NCBI RefSeq assembly: GCF_030063475.1 | Contig: NZ_JASIRT010000006.1 | Location: 1-64,000, forward strand | DNA: 64,000 nucleotides | Source of the DNA: Roseomonas sp. E05 | GTDB lineage: Bacteria > Pseudomonadota > Alphaproteobacteria > Acetobacterales > Acetobacteraceae | Reading direction: 5' to 3' | Shown here: one piece after another, positions 10,439 to 20,255 of the stretch | Layout: the number at the start of each line of letters is the position of its first letter | Numbering within the stretch: the stretch's first letter is position 1 | Made by a program: the position numbers and the translations under genes | The notes under the pieces: generated by a model | Told to the model about the DNA's origin: nothing | What the model saw: only the letters and a program-made list of their open reading frames with translations | Database searches by the model: none

Positions 10439-10750
10439 ATGCTGAGCATTGGCCTGGGCCATTACCTCACGGTGAGCGCGATCCTCTTCGTGCTCGGCGT
10501 GTTCGGCATCTTCCTGAACCGGAAGAACATCATCGTCATCCTGATGTCGCTCGAGCTGATCCTGCTCGCGGTGAACCTGAACATGGTGGCCTTCTCCGCG
10601 GCCCTGCAGGACCTCACCGGGCAGATCTTCGCCCTGTTCGTGCTGACCGTCGCGGCCGCGGAAGCGGCCATCGGGCTGGCCATCGTCGTCATCTACTTCC
10701 GCAACCGCGGCAGCATCGAGGTGGAGGACGTCTCCACCCTGAAGGGTTAG
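10439..10750 (+). CDS. nuoK: NADH-quinone oxidoreductase subunit K
   Basis: NuoK is an MrpC-like three-helix membrane subunit of the proton-translocation path. The product has 103 residues, with helices at about 8–28, 32–52 and 62–86. The two buried acidic residues expected in NuoK are in [12 protein letters not shown] (Glu at about 40) and [12 protein letters not shown] (Glu at about 76). ATG 10439 follows the nuoJ stop after one base, and nuoL starts four bases after the nuoK stop, so the trio is compact. Confidence 0.96.
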   Translation: MLSIGLGHYLTVSAILFVLGVFGIFLNRKNIIVILMSLELILLAVNLNMVAFSAALQDLTGQIFALFVLTVAAAEAAIGLAIVVIYFRNRGSIEVEDVSTLKG

Positions 10751-10754
10751 TCGC

Positions 10755-12671
10755 ATGTATGTCGGTGCTGTCTTCTTCCCGCTGCTTGGCGCCTGCATCT
10801 CCGGCTTCTTCGGCCGCTGGATCGGCGACAAGGCGGCGCAATGGGCCACCGTGCTCTGCATGGCCCTGGCCGCGGCCTGTGGCCTCTATGGCTTCGTGCA
10901 GGTCGGGCTGAACCACACGCCGGGTGTGGTCGAGATCGTCAAGTGGATCGATGTCGGCGGCCTCCAGGTCTCCTGGGCGCTCCGCTACGACACGCTGGCG
11001 GCGATGATGGTGGGCATGGTCACGCTGATCTCGACCATGATCCACCTCTACAGCGTGGGCTACATGTCGCATGACGAGACGCCCCCGCGCTTCTTCGCCT
11101 ATCTCTCCCTGTTCACCTTCATGATGCTGATGCTGGTGACGGCCAACAACCTCGTGCAGCTGTTCTTCGGCTGGGAGGGCGTCGGCCTCGCGAGCTACCT
11201 GCTGATCGGCTACTGGTACGAGCGTGAGAGCGCCAACCGCGCGGCGATGAAGGCCTTCATCGTCAACCGCGTGGGCGACCTCTTCTTCATGCTCGGCATG
11301 GCGCTGACCTTCTGGACCTTCGGCACCCTCGAGTTCGACGGCATCTTCCAGGGCGTCGAGGCGGCCCGGCAGACCACCTTCGCCGGCTATCCGGCGCTGG
11401 AGCTGATCGGCCTGTTCCTCTTCCTGGGCGCCATGGGCAAGTCGGCGCAGATCGGCCTGCACACCTGGCTGCCGGACGCGATGGAAGGCCCGACGCCGGT
11501 CTCCGCGCTGATCCATGCCGCCACCATGGTGACGGCCGGCGTCTTCCTGATGGCGCGCATGTCGCCGCTGATGGAATATGCCCCGAACGTGCTCGGCTTC
11601 ATCGCCGTGATCGGCGGCACGACGGCGCTCTTCGCCGCCAGCGTCGGCATGGTGCAGAACGACATCAAGCGGGTGATCGCCTACTCGACCTGCTCGCAGC
11701 TCGGCTACATGTTCTTCGCCGTCGGCGTCGGCGCCTACCAGGCGGCGGTGTTCCACCTGTTCACGCACGCCTTCTTCAAGGCGCTGCTGTTCCTGGGCGC
11801 CGGCTCGGTCATCCACGCCATGTCGGACGAGCAGGACATCCGCCGGATGGGCGGGATCTGGAAGAAGATCCCCTTCACCTACGCCATGTTCTGGATCGGC
11901 TCCCTGGCGCTGGCGGGCGTTCCGCTCTTCGCCGGCTACTACTCGAAGGACATGATCCTCGAGGCCGCCTATGCGGGCGTGGGCTGGACCGCCACCTATG
12001 CCTTCATCTGCGGCATCGCGGCCGCCTTCCTGACCGCCTTCTACTCCTGGCGCCTGATCATCCTGACCTTCCACGGTGCCCCGCGCGCGGACCATCACAC
12101 GATGGAGCATGTGCACGAGAGCCCCTGGGTCATGCTGGTGCCGCTCTTCGTGCTGGCGGTCGGCGCGGTGTTCGCTGGTGGCGTGTTCCACGAGATGTTC
12201 GTCGGCCACCATTGGGTGGAGTTCTGGAACGGCGCCATCGTCAATGCGCCGCACAACGAGGTCATGCACGCCGCGCACGAGGTGCCGGAATGGGTGCCGC
12301 TGCTGCCGACCGTCGTGGGCCTGATCGGTATCGCTCTGGCCTATGTGCTGTACATGTTCGCGCCTTCGATGCCGGGGCGGATCGCGGCGGCGGTGCCGGG
12401 CCTGTACCGTTTCCTGCTCAACAAGTGGTACTTCGACGAGCTGTATGACCGGATCTTCGTCCGCCCGGCGCGCGCGCTTGCCGTGCAGCTCTGGAAGGTG
12501 GGCGACGTGAAGATCATCGACGGCATGCCGAACGGCGCCGCCAGCCTCACCGCCCAGGCTTCCGGCCGCGTGGTGCGCCTGCAGTCGGGCCGGGTGGCGA
12601 GCTACGCCTTTGCCATGATCATCGGCCTTGTTCTCTTCGTCAGCATCTTCCTGTTCGGGGTCGGCCGATGA
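10755..12671 (+). CDS. nuoL: NADH-quinone oxidoreductase subunit L
   Basis: NuoL is the distal antiporter-like proton pump of complex I. The product has 638 residues with about 16 helices, including the C-terminal amphipathic lateral helix and anchor that run along the membrane arm. Conserved pieces are [19 protein letters not shown] (pump glutamate), [32 protein letters not shown] (pump lysine and HTWLPDAM motif) and [21 protein letters not shown]. The ATG at 12668 of nuoM overlaps its stop. Confidence 0.97.
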   Translation: MYVGAVFFPLLGACISGFFGRWIGDKAAQWATVLCMALAAACGLYGFVQVGLNHTPGVVEIVKWIDVGGLQVSWALRYDTLAAMMVGMVTLISTMIHLYSVGYMSHDETPPRFFAYLSLFTFMMLMLVTANNLVQLFFGWEGVGLASYLLIGYWYERESANRAAMKAFIVNRVGDLFFMLGMALTFWTFGTLEFDGIFQGVEAARQTTFAGYPALELIGLFLFLGAMGKSAQIGLHTWLPDAMEGPTPVSALIHAATMVTAGVFLMARMSPLMEYAPNVLGFIAVIGGTTALFAASVGMVQNDIKRVIAYSTCSQLGYMFFAVGVGAYQAAVFHLFTHAFFKALLFLGAGSVIHAMSDEQDIRRMGGIWKKIPFTYAMFWIGSLALAGVPLFAGYYSKDMILEAAYAGVGWTATYAFICGIAAAFLTAFYSWRLIILTFHGAPRADHHTMEHVHESPWVMLVPLFVLAVGAVFAGGVFHEMFVGHHWVEFWNGAIVNAPHNEVMHAAHEVPEWVPLLPTVVGLIGIALAYVLYMFAPSMPGRIAAAVPGLYRFLLNKWYFDELYDRIFVRPARALAVQLWKVGDVKIIDGMPNGAASLTAQASGRVVRLQSGRVASYAFAMIIGLVLFVSIFLFGVGR

Positions 12672-14179
12672 ACGCCGCGGGTTTCCCTCTGCTCTCGCTG
12701 CTCACCTTCCTGCCGCTGGTGGGCGCTGGCATCCTCCTGTTCATCCGGGGGGAGGAGGCGGTCGTCGCCTCCAACGCCCGCTGGACCGCGCTCTGGACCA
12801 GCCTGATCACCTTCGCCCTGTCGCTGATCCTCTGGTTCCAGTTCGACAAGTCGAGCGCCGACTTCCAGTTCGTCGAGCAGATGAGCTGGATGCCGGAATT
12901 CGGCCTCGGCTACCACATGGGCGTGGACGGCATCTCCGTGCTGTTCGTGCTGCTCTCCACCGTGCTGACGCCACTCTGCATCCTGGCCTCCTGGGAAGCC
13001 ATCGAGAGCCGCGTGCGGGAGTACATGATCGCCTTCCTCGTCCTGGAGACGATGATGGTCGGCATGTTCAGCGCGCTGGACATCGTGCTGTTCTACATCT
13101 TCTTCGAAGGCGTCCTGATCCCGATGTTCCTGATCATCGGCGTCTGGGGCGGGGCGCGGCGGGTCTATGCCGCCTACAAGCTGTTCCTCTACACCCTGCT
13201 CGGCTCGCTGCTGATGCTGCTGGCGCTTCTGACGCTCTGGTTCGAGGCCGGCAGCACCTCGATCCCGGCCATCATGCAGCTGACCATCGCGCCCTCCGTG
13301 CAGGTCTGGATGTTCCTGGCCTTCCTCGCCTCCTTCGCGGTGAAGGTGCCGATGTGGCCGGTGCACACTTGGCTGCCGGACGCGCATGTCGAGGCGCCGA
13401 CCGCCGGTTCCGTCATCCTGGCCGGCGTGCTGCTGAAGATGGGCGCCTATGGCTTTCTCCGCTTCTCCCTGCCGCTGCTGCCGCAGGCGACGGAGTGGTT
13501 CGCGCCGCTGATCTTCACGCTCTCCGTGGTGGCCGTCGTCTACACCTCGCTGGTGGCGATGGCGCAGGAGGACATGAAGAAGCTGATCGCCTATTCCTCG
13601 GTCGCCCATATGGGCATCGTGACGATGGGCATCTTCACGCTGAACCAGCAGGGCATCTCCGGCGCCATCTTCCAGATGCTCAGCCACGGTGTGGTCTCCG
13701 GCGCGCTCTTCCTCTGCGTCGGCGTGCTCTACGACCGCGTCCACTCGCGCGAGATCGCGCGCTACGGCGGCGTGGCCAAGATCATGCCCTCCTACGCCAT
13801 GGTCTTCATGCTGTTCACCATGGGCTCCATCGCGCTGCCCGGCACGGCCGGCTTCCCGGGCGAGTTCCTGGTCATCGTGGGCGTCTGGCACGTCAACCCG
13901 TGGGTCGCCTTCGGCGGCGCGCTGAGCATGATCCTGGGCGCGGCCTACATGCTGTGGCTCTATCGCCGCGTGATCTTCAGCCGGATCACCCGCGAGGACC
14001 TGAAGGCCCTGCTGGACCTCAGCCCGCGCGAGTACGTCACCTTCGCGCCGCTCATCCTGCTGACCCTGTGGATGGGCGTCTATCCGTCTTCCTTCCTCTC
14101 CTTCTTCGAGGCCAGTGTCGCGGCGCTGGTCACGCGGCATGAAGCCGCGATGGCCCTGCCGCGCATGGCCGGGATGTGA
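12668..14179 (+). CDS. nuoM: NADH-quinone oxidoreductase subunit M
   Basis: NuoM is the middle antiporter-like proton pump. The product is 503 residues with about 14 helices. Conserved features are [18 protein letters not shown] (pump glutamate), [33 protein letters not shown] (lysine and the [12 protein letters not shown] motif) and SYSSVAHMG-like [14 protein letters not shown]. The start ATG overlaps the nuoL stop (ATGA), and its stop overlaps the GTG start of nuoN. Confidence 0.97.
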   Translation: MNAAGFPLLSLLTFLPLVGAGILLFIRGEEAVVASNARWTALWTSLITFALSLILWFQFDKSSADFQFVEQMSWMPEFGLGYHMGVDGISVLFVLLSTVLTPLCILASWEAIESRVREYMIAFLVLETMMVGMFSALDIVLFYIFFEGVLIPMFLIIGVWGGARRVYAAYKLFLYTLLGSLLMLLALLTLWFEAGSTSIPAIMQLTIAPSVQVWMFLAFLASFAVKVPMWPVHTWLPDAHVEAPTAGSVILAGVLLKMGAYGFLRFSLPLLPQATEWFAPLIFTLSVVAVVYTSLVAMAQEDMKKLIAYSSVAHMGIVTMGIFTLNQQGISGAIFQMLSHGVVSGALFLCVGVLYDRVHSREIARYGGVAKIMPSYAMVFMLFTMGSIALPGTAGFPGEFLVIVGVWHVNPWVAFGGALSMILGAAYMLWLYRRVIFSRITREDLKALLDLSPREYVTFAPLILLTLWMGVYPSSFLSFFEASVAALVTRHEAAMALPRMAGM

Positions 14180-15603
14180 CCGGCATGAACTGGACCCTCA
14201 TCCTCCCTGAACTCGTGCTGGCGCTTGGTGGCCTGGTCATCCTGGCCGCCGGTGTGCTGCCCCGGCGGGATACCAGCTTCGCCATCAACATGGCGGTGCT
14301 CGGCACGCTGCTGGTGACGGCCGTGCTGGTCCTCAGCCAGCCGGAGGGCGTCGCCTTCCTCGGCCAGTACGTCTCCGACGCCTTCACCAAGTTCATGAAG
14401 CTGCTGGTGCTGGCCGGCGCCGCGCTCGGCCTGCTCCTGGCGATGGACTGGAACGTCAAGGAGGGCCTGAGCCGCTTCGAGTTCCCGGTGCTGCTGCTGT
14501 TCAGCAGCCTCGGCATGCTCATCATGGTCTCGGCCAATGACCTGATCACGCTCTACCTGGGCCTGGAGCTGCTTTCGCTCTCCCTCTACGTGATCGCCGC
14601 CTTCAACCGGGACAGCGAGCGCTCCTCCGAGGCCGGCCTCAAGTACTTCGTGCTGGGCGCTCTGGCCTCGGGCATGCTGCTCTATGGCTCCAGCCTGATC
14701 TATGGCTTCGCCGGTTCCACCAATTTCGGCCGCATCGCCGATGCGGTGGGCACAACCGATGGCACGCCCTTCGGCCTGGTGGTCGGCCTGGTCTTCGTGC
14801 TGGCGGCGCTGGCCTTCAAGATCTCGGCCGTGCCCTTCCACATGTGGACGCCCGACGTCTATGAGGGTGCGCCCACGCCGGTCACCGCCTTCTTCGCCAC
14901 GGCGCCGAAGGTGGCGGCCATCGCCTTGCTGACCCGCGTGGCCGCGGGGCCGTTCGGCGAACTGGTCGAGCAGTGGCAGCAGGTGCTGATCCTGGCCTCG
15001 CTCGGCTCGATGATCCTGGGCGCGCTGGGCGCCATCGGCCAGCGCAACATCAAGCGGCTGATGGCCTATTCCTCCATCGGCCATATCGGCTATGCGCTGA
15101 TGGGCCTGGCGGTGGCCAGCGAGATCGGCATCCGCAGCCTGCTGCTCTACATGGCGATCTATGTGTTCACCAGCGTCGGCACCTTCGCCGTGCTGATCGC
15201 CATGCGCCGCAACGGGCGCGCGCTGGAGGGGGTCGAGGACCTCGCCGGCCTGGGCCGCACCGATCCCGCCATGGCCCTGGGCATGACGGTGTTCATGCTC
15301 TCCATGGCTGGCATCCCGCCGCTGGCCGGCTTCTTCGGCAAGCTCTACGTCTTCCTGGCGGCGGTGCAGGGTGGCTACTGGACCCTGGCGGTCGTGGGCG
15401 TGCTCACCTCGGCCATCTCGGCCTACTATTACCTGCGCGTCATCAAGGTGATGTATTTCGACGCCGGCACCGCGCTCGACCCGCGGCCGGCCAGCCTCTC
15501 CGCTGTCCTGGCGGGCACCGGGCTGTTCACCGTCTTCTTCTTCGTCTTCCCGGCGCCCTTCCTGGCGGCGGCACAGGCGGCGGTCGCGGCCCTTCTGGGG
15601 TGA
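14176..15603 (+). CDS. nuoN: NADH-quinone oxidoreductase subunit N
   Basis: NuoN is the proximal antiporter-like proton pump and the last subunit gene of the operon. The product is 475 residues from GTG 14176, which overlaps the nuoM stop. An ATG at 14185 ([10 protein letters not shown]) would shorten it by three residues and is equally possible. Typical motifs are [50 protein letters not shown] and [14 protein letters not shown]. The stop overlaps the GTG start of birA, so the biotin ligase gene is part of the transcript. Confidence 0.96.
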   Translation: MTGMNWTLILPELVLALGGLVILAAGVLPRRDTSFAINMAVLGTLLVTAVLVLSQPEGVAFLGQYVSDAFTKFMKLLVLAGAALGLLLAMDWNVKEGLSRFEFPVLLLFSSLGMLIMVSANDLITLYLGLELLSLSLYVIAAFNRDSERSSEAGLKYFVLGALASGMLLYGSSLIYGFAGSTNFGRIADAVGTTDGTPFGLVVGLVFVLAALAFKISAVPFHMWTPDVYEGAPTPVTAFFATAPKVAAIALLTRVAAGPFGELVEQWQQVLILASLGSMILGALGAIGQRNIKRLMAYSSIGHIGYALMGLAVASEIGIRSLLLYMAIYVFTSVGTFAVLIAMRRNGRALEGVEDLAGLGRTDPAMALGMTVFMLSMAGIPPLAGFFGKLYVFLAAVQGGYWTLAVVGVLTSAISAYYYLRVIKVMYFDAGTALDPRPASLSAVLAGTGLFTVFFFVFPAPFLAAAQAAVAALLG

Positions 15604-16430
15604 CGGGCGGCGTGGCCGCATGGCGGCTCACGGTCCATGAGGAACTGGCCAGCACGCAGGATGTCGTGCTGGCCGCCGCAGCCGCGGGGGAGCCGGAAGG
15701 GCTCGCGGTCCTGGCCCGGCGGCAGACCGCCGGGCGCGGCACCCAGGGGCGGCCCTGGCATTCCACCGCCGGCAACCTGCACCTCTCCTTTCTCTGGCGT
15801 CCCGCAGGCCCGGCCCGCGAATTGCCGCAATGGGGCCTCCTCGTGGCCGTGGCCCTGGCCGAGACCGTCGCGGAGCTTCTGCCGCCGGATGCGGAACTGG
15901 CGCTGAAGTGGCCCAACGACCTGTTGCTGGGCGGAGCCAAATGCGCCGGCATTCTCACCGAGGCGGCGCCGGACGGGCAGGGCGGCATCGGCTGGATCAT
16001 TCCGGGGATCGGCGTCAATCTACGGGAGGCTCCCCCATTGCCGGACCGCCCGACGGCCAGTCTTGCGGGCGCGGGTATCGCCCCGCCCGAGCCGGCCGCC
16101 TTTGCGGAGCGTTTCCTGGCGGCCCTCGGCCGCTGGCGGCAACAGCAGCAGGCCGCCGGCTTCGCACCGATGCGGGAGGCCTGGATGCGTTTCGGCCCTG
16201 CCCTCGGCACGCCGCTATGGGTGAGGCAGCGACACAAAATGTTGAGCGGGCGCTTCGCGGGGCTGGCCGAGGACGGGCGCCTCATGCTCGAAGTGGAGGG
16301 GGTACGCATTCCTGTGGCAGCCGGCGAACTCGCCAGCATGCCGCCCCTTGCAACCCGTGCGGGAAATAACGCGCCGGCAGCAGAGACGCCCCGCAGAGGC
16401 CGGGCGGAAGGGCCTGCTTCCGGCGCCTGA
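15600..16430 (+). CDS. birA: Biotin–[acetyl-CoA-carboxylase] ligase
   Basis: This enzyme activates biotin with ATP and attaches it to the carboxyl-carrier protein AccB. The 276-residue product is a group I ligase with no N-terminal DNA-binding domain, so it does not act as the bio repressor. The biotinyl-AMP loop GRGTQGRPW is at residues 45–53 and KWPNDL at 103–108. The start is GTG 15600, overlapping the nuoN stop; GTG 15612 is an alternative. The last 25 or so residues (after about 250) are basic and low-complexity. birA downstream of nuoN is a common alphaproteobacterial arrangement. Confidence 0.93.
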   Translation: MTGGVAAWRLTVHEELASTQDVVLAAAAAGEPEGLAVLARRQTAGRGTQGRPWHSTAGNLHLSFLWRPAGPARELPQWGLLVAVALAETVAELLPPDAELALKWPNDLLLGGAKCAGILTEAAPDGQGGIGWIIPGIGVNLREAPPLPDRPTASLAGAGIAPPEPAAFAERFLAALGRWRQQQQAAGFAPMREAWMRFGPALGTPLWVRQRHKMLSGRFAGLAEDGRLMLEVEGVRIPVAAGELASMPPLATRAGNNAPAAETPRRGRAEGPASGA

Positions 16431-16915
16431 GCAAGGCTGCCACCCGGCTGCTGTCGTTCGGGTGGTACACCCTGACCGCCTGTCCTGCGGAGCAGCAACA
16501 GGAGCGTCCTGCCCAAGGCCGCCGGCGTCCAGTTGCGCAGGCCCGCGTCGCAGCACTCCGCCAGAGAGAGCAATCGCCTCGTCCGCAATCCGTGATCGGC
16601 GGGAGGACGGTTCCGCCGATGCAATCGGGCGTTGTCTGGGGTTATGTGGGGTTGTGTGGAGGGAAGCATTGCGCCGCAGCCCCGGAGATTTCACGGCCTC
16701 GCAGCCGCAAGGAGAGTTGGCGCTGGCGGCAACTGTCCGGGCGATCACGTCCGATGTCGGACTGCTGTTGGAGAAATGCGGGTGCGCTCCCATTTCCCTC
16801 CTGAAGAATTTGCCTGACGCGCCCGGCCCTCAGAAGGGGCATGGGCATGACGAGGGCCACGGAATCTGCCCTGTGAAGGGCATGACTGCATGAACACCAC
16901 CACTGGCGAGAGTAG
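16431..16915 (+). other. 485-base interval with no recognisable gene
   Basis: No frame on either strand reads as a known protein. The frames present show no clear third-position bias and no plausible start with a ribosome site. Many related genomes carry coaX (type III pantothenate kinase) between birA and rnj; I looked for its phosphate-binding and C-terminal motifs and did not find them. The interval may be decayed coding DNA or a long leader for rnj. Terminator-like hairpins with a T run are not apparent. Confidence 0.5.
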
Positions 16916-18577
16916 ATGAACCTGAACAACGATGGAGACTTGGCCTTCATTCCGCTGGGCGGAACGGGGGAAATCGGCTGCAACCTGAATGTCTACCGCT
17001 GCGACGGCCAGCTCCTGGCGATCGACTGCGGCATCGGCTTCGGCGGTGCCGAGCAGCCGGAAGCCGAGGTCATGGTGCCGGATCCCGCCTGGCTCGCCGA
17101 GCGCCGGGACAAGCTGCTGGGCCTCGTCATCACCCATGCGCATGAGGACCATGTGGGCGCCGTGGCGCCGCTCTGGCCGCAGCTTCGCTGCCCGGTCTAT
17201 GCCAGCCCCTTCACGGCGGCCGTGCTGCGGCGGAAGCTGGGCGAGGCGGGCCTTTTGGGACAGGTCGAGCTGATCACCGTGCCGCTCGGCGGCGAGGTGG
17301 AGCTGGGGCCGTTCCAGCTGCGCTTCATCCGCGTGACCCATTCCGTGCCGGAGCCGCAGTCCATCGCCATCCGCACCCGGCATGGCACCGTGCTGCACAC
17401 CGGCGACTGGAAGCTGGACCCCGACCCGCTGATTGGCCAGCCCGCCGACGAGGAGGCCTTCGCCGCGCTCGGACGCGAGGGCGTGCTGGCGATGGTTTGC
17501 GACAGCACCAATGCCCTGGTGGAAGGCCATTCCGGCTCCGAGGCCGAGGTCCGCCGCAGCATGACGGCGCTGATCCGCAAGCTGAAGGGCCGCGTGGCCG
17601 TCAGCTGCTTCGCCACCAATGTGGCGCGGATCGAGTCGATCACGGCGGCGGCGCGGGCCGCCGGGCGGCAGGTCGCGCTGTTCGGCCGCAGCCTGCGGAA
17701 TGCCGAGGCGGCGGCGCGGGAATGCGGCTATCTCCAGGGCGTCCCGCCTTTCCTCCAGGAGGAGGAGGCGGATGACGTACCGGACGATCAGCTGCTGATC
17801 ATCTGCACCGGCAGCCAGGGCGAGCCGCGCTCGGCCATGGCGAAGATCGCCGCCGACACCCATCCTCGTATCTCGCTGGGGGAGGGGGACACCGTGATCT
17901 TCTCCTCCCGCATGATCCCCGGCAACGAGCGCGCCATCCTGCGCATGCAGGACGACCTGGCGCGTGGTGGCTGCAAGGTCATGACCGCGGACGACCACAT
18001 GGTGCATGTCTCCGGCCACCCGGCACGGGACGAGCTGCGGCGCCTCTATTCCCTGGTGAAGCCGCGCTTCTCGGTGCCGGTGCATGGCGAGTGGCGCCAT
18101 CTGCAGGAACACGCCGCCCTGGCCCGCGAGATGGGCTCGACGCCTGTGCTGGTCGAGGATGGCGACGTGCTGCAGCTCGCGCCGCGCACCGGCAACGCCG
18201 CGCCGGAGGTGGTGGAGGGGGTGCCCACGGGCCAGCTCGCGCTGGATGGCGAGCGGCTGTTGCCGCTCGACGGCAGCGTGCTCGGCGCCCGGCGCCGGAT
18301 GCTGTTCAACGGCGTGGTGATGGCCTCGCTGGCGGTGGACCGCAGCGGCCGGGTGTTGGGCAACCCGCAGATCTCTGCACCCGGCCTGTTCGACATGGCG
18401 GACATGGAGCCCGGTCAGCTTGCCGACGAGCTGGCGCGCGCGGTCACCGACCTTCCACCGGCCCTGAAGCAGGAGGACGACACGCTGCGCGATGCGGCGC
18501 GTACCATGCTGCGCAAGGCGGTCAGCCGGCGGCTCCGCAAGCGCCCCAGCGTAGAGATCCATCTGCTTCGCGTCTGA
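16916..18577 (+). CDS. rnj: Ribonuclease J family metallo-beta-lactamase-fold nuclease
   Basis: RNase J is a cytoplasmic endo- and 5'-exoribonuclease that matures rRNA and decays mRNA. The 553-residue product begins with the family opening FIPLGGTGEIGCNLNVY. It has the zinc motif HAHEDH at residues 74–79, a beta-CASP domain in the middle (TGSQGEPRSAMAKIA) and HVSGHPARDELRRLYSLVKPRFSVPVHGEWRHL towards the C-terminus, which matches RNase J and not a hydrolytic lactamase. ATG 16916 sits after a weak GGCGAGAG site. It belongs to the nuo–birA–rnj–proS neighbourhood, though the gene expected before it seems to be missing. Confidence 0.93.
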   Translation: MNLNNDGDLAFIPLGGTGEIGCNLNVYRCDGQLLAIDCGIGFGGAEQPEAEVMVPDPAWLAERRDKLLGLVITHAHEDHVGAVAPLWPQLRCPVYASPFTAAVLRRKLGEAGLLGQVELITVPLGGEVELGPFQLRFIRVTHSVPEPQSIAIRTRHGTVLHTGDWKLDPDPLIGQPADEEAFAALGREGVLAMVCDSTNALVEGHSGSEAEVRRSMTALIRKLKGRVAVSCFATNVARIESITAAARAAGRQVALFGRSLRNAEAAARECGYLQGVPPFLQEEEADDVPDDQLLIICTGSQGEPRSAMAKIAADTHPRISLGEGDTVIFSSRMIPGNERAILRMQDDLARGGCKVMTADDHMVHVSGHPARDELRRLYSLVKPRFSVPVHGEWRHLQEHAALAREMGSTPVLVEDGDVLQLAPRTGNAAPEVVEGVPTGQLALDGERLLPLDGSVLGARRRMLFNGVVMASLAVDRSGRVLGNPQISAPGLFDMADMEPGQLADELARAVTDLPPALKQEDDTLRDAARTMLRKAVSRRLRKRPSVEIHLLRV

Positions 18578-18591
18578 TGAGAGGGCGGCGG

Positions 18592-18611
18592 GGAGGGGGG
18601 TGGCTCCCTCC
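18592..18611. terminator. Hairpin between convergent rnj and acyltransferase genes
   Basis: GGAGGG (18592–18597) pairs with CCCTCC (18606–18611) around an eight-base loop, between the rnj stop and the end of the minus-strand acyltransferase gene. There is no T run on either strand, so intrinsic termination is unproven. Sixteen bases here nearly match 48055–48070. Confidence 0.35.
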
Positions 18612-18616
18612 TCGCT

Positions 18617-19738
18617 TCACGTCAGGCGGGCCTGGAGCCGGCCTGTACGCGGCGCCGGCAGGCTGCGCGCCAGCCGCTGCGCCGGGCGTTCGACCAGCGC
18701 GTGCGTGATGGCGGCGGCGGGCAGGGCGAGTGGCACAGCCAGCAGCGCGACCATGCCCGGCGTGGCCCGATCACGCAGGAGATGCGTCAGCATCAGCAGC
18801 ACGGGCAGGTGCACCAGATAGAGGCTGAAGGAGACTTTCCCCAGCCAGAGAAGGGACGGCCGGCGCAGTCCATGCGCGAAGCTGCCGCCCCGCTGCGCCA
18901 GCAGGATCAGCAGCACGGAGCCGGCAATGACGCCGTAGTCATGCGCCGCCATGGCCATGACCGCCACCCCGACCCCGGCGGCGAGGGCCTGGCCACCGTC
19001 CAGGCGGGGCAGAGGGCGCAAGGCCAGCGCCGCACCGGCGGCGAAGGCGGGCAGGAAGCCGGCGCTGGCGGCGAAGGTGCCGGGGAAGCTGTCGCCGAGC
19101 GACACATGCCCCTCCGGCATTCCCGCCAGCCGCGCGATACCGGCGCCAATGAAGGCGACCGCCAGCAGCAGCGCCAGCCGCTCACGGAACAGCAGCACCA
19201 GCGGCAGCAGCAGGGCGACGCGCCACTCATGCACCAGCGACCATAGCACCGGGTCGAGCTGGAACCCGTCGCCGTGCTCCAGCAGCAGCGCCTGGGCGGC
19301 GAGGTCGCGCCAGGTCCAGGGCGCGGCCCAGGCAGCGCCGCCGGTGATATGCGGCGTCCCGGCCGGCAGCGGACCGGACCAGGTCATTGACTGCAGCAGG
19401 GCGGAAAGCACCACAGCCGCCAGCACCGGAAGGCCCAGGCGGATCGCCCGCTGCGTCCCGTAATGCGCCCAGCCGCCACCGCTCAGGACGCTGCCGGGCC
19501 GGCGTTGCTCCTGCCGCGCCAGAGCACGGGTCAGGACATAGCCGCTCAGCACGAAGAAGAAGATCACCGCCTGCCGGCCCATGCCGATGGGGCGCAGCGG
19601 CGTGTCGTTCACCGCCCAGGCGACCCAGCCCGGCACCTCCGGCAGGCTGAGATAGGCATGATGGACCACCACGATGAACGCGGCGATGCCCCGCAGGGAA
19701 TCGAGCTCGACAAGGCGGGAGGAGGCTTCTGCTTTCAT
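18617..19738 (-). CDS. Acyltransferase 3 family membrane protein
   Basis: Members of this family (OafA/NodX-like) transfer acyl groups to sugars of surface polysaccharides, using acetyl-CoA across the inner membrane; the substrate cannot be read from sequence. The 373-residue product has the family opening LVELDSLRGIAAFIVVVHHA (residues 9–28, with the HH pair), then FFFVLSGYVLTRAL near 60 and about ten hydrophobic helices. I chose ATG 19738 because it places the LDSLRG motif near the N-terminus, as usual, and follows a CGGGAG site. A longer in-frame start at 19930 reads low-complexity sequence. It lies opposite to its neighbours and interrupts the rnj–proS order, which suggests an insertion or replacement. 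Confidence 0.88.
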   Translation of the reverse strand: MKAEASSRLVELDSLRGIAAFIVVVHHAYLSLPEVPGWVAWAVNDTPLRPIGMGRQAVIFFFVLSGYVLTRALARQEQRRPGSVLSGGGWAHYGTQRAIRLGLPVLAAVVLSALLQSMTWSGPLPAGTPHITGGAAWAAPWTWRDLAAQALLLEHGDGFQLDPVLWSLVHEWRVALLLPLVLLFRERLALLLAVAFIGAGIARLAGMPEGHVSLGDSFPGTFAASAGFLPAFAAGAALALRPLPRLDGGQALAAGVGVAVMAMAAHDYGVIAGSVLLILLAQRGGSFAHGLRRPSLLWLGKVSFSLYLVHLPVLLMLTHLLRDRATPGMVALLAVPLALPAAAITHALVERPAQRLARSLPAPRTGRLQARLT

Positions 19739-19994
19739 GGGCTCCCGGGTTCGAACAGGCCTTGGCGTCAGGGCGCCGGGCCGGTTGGTGCGCGGACGGT
19801 GGGATGCGCCGCACAAAAGGAGGCATGGCCGGCACGCGGAGCAGCGGCCGTGCTTTTTCTTCGAACCACGCTTGTCCGGCAGAGTTGCGGGATCGCCATC
19901 ACGCTCCTGCGAGGATGTGGCGAGGCACAAAGGGTGGCCGAGCCGGCGCGAAGTGCCTATCTCCCCAGGGTCCTGCAGGATAGAGGCGCAGCAG

Positions 19995-20255
19995 ATGAAC
20001 TGGTTTACCGGACTGGTGGTCTATTTCCTGGTGTGGTGGACCGTGTTGTTCACTGTTCTGCCGGTCGGCGTCCGGCCGGATGCGGAGGGCCAGGCGCCGG
20101 GGGGCTGGCGCGGCGCGCCGGAGGCGCCGGGGCTTGGCCGCAAGGCGCTCTGGACCACGGCGGTCGCGACGCTGATCTTTCTCGGGCTCTACGCTCTCAT
20201 CACCAGCGATTGGCTGAGCTTCCGCCATGGCTGGCTGGCTATGCCGGTAGATTAG
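19995..20255 (+). CDS. DUF1467 family small membrane protein
   Basis: This 86-residue protein has two predicted transmembrane helices (about 4–26 and 53–73) separated by a Pro/Gly-rich loop. It begins MNWFTGLVVYFLVWWTVLFT with GVRPDAEG just after helix 1, which is the DUF1467 signature. Function is unknown. Proteins of this family commonly lie just upstream of proS in alphaproteobacteria, as here, so the identification rests on both sequence and place. ATG 19995 has a GAGGCG site. Confidence 0.85.
   Translation: MNWFTGLVVYFLVWWTVLFTVLPVGVRPDAEGQAPGGWRGAPEAPGLGRKALWTTAVATLIFLGLYALITSDWLSFRHGWLAMPVD

Noticed and set aside
16560-16575. CCGCCAGAGAGAG shared between the birA–rnj gap and the gshB leader (near 59268)
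   Set aside because: Thirteen bases of purine-rich sequence without flanking similarity is best taken as chance.
16348-16893. A 181-codon frame in the birA–rnj gap
   Set aside because: It begins inside birA in another frame, has no ribosome site and no family motif. I could not match it to coaX or to a transposase.
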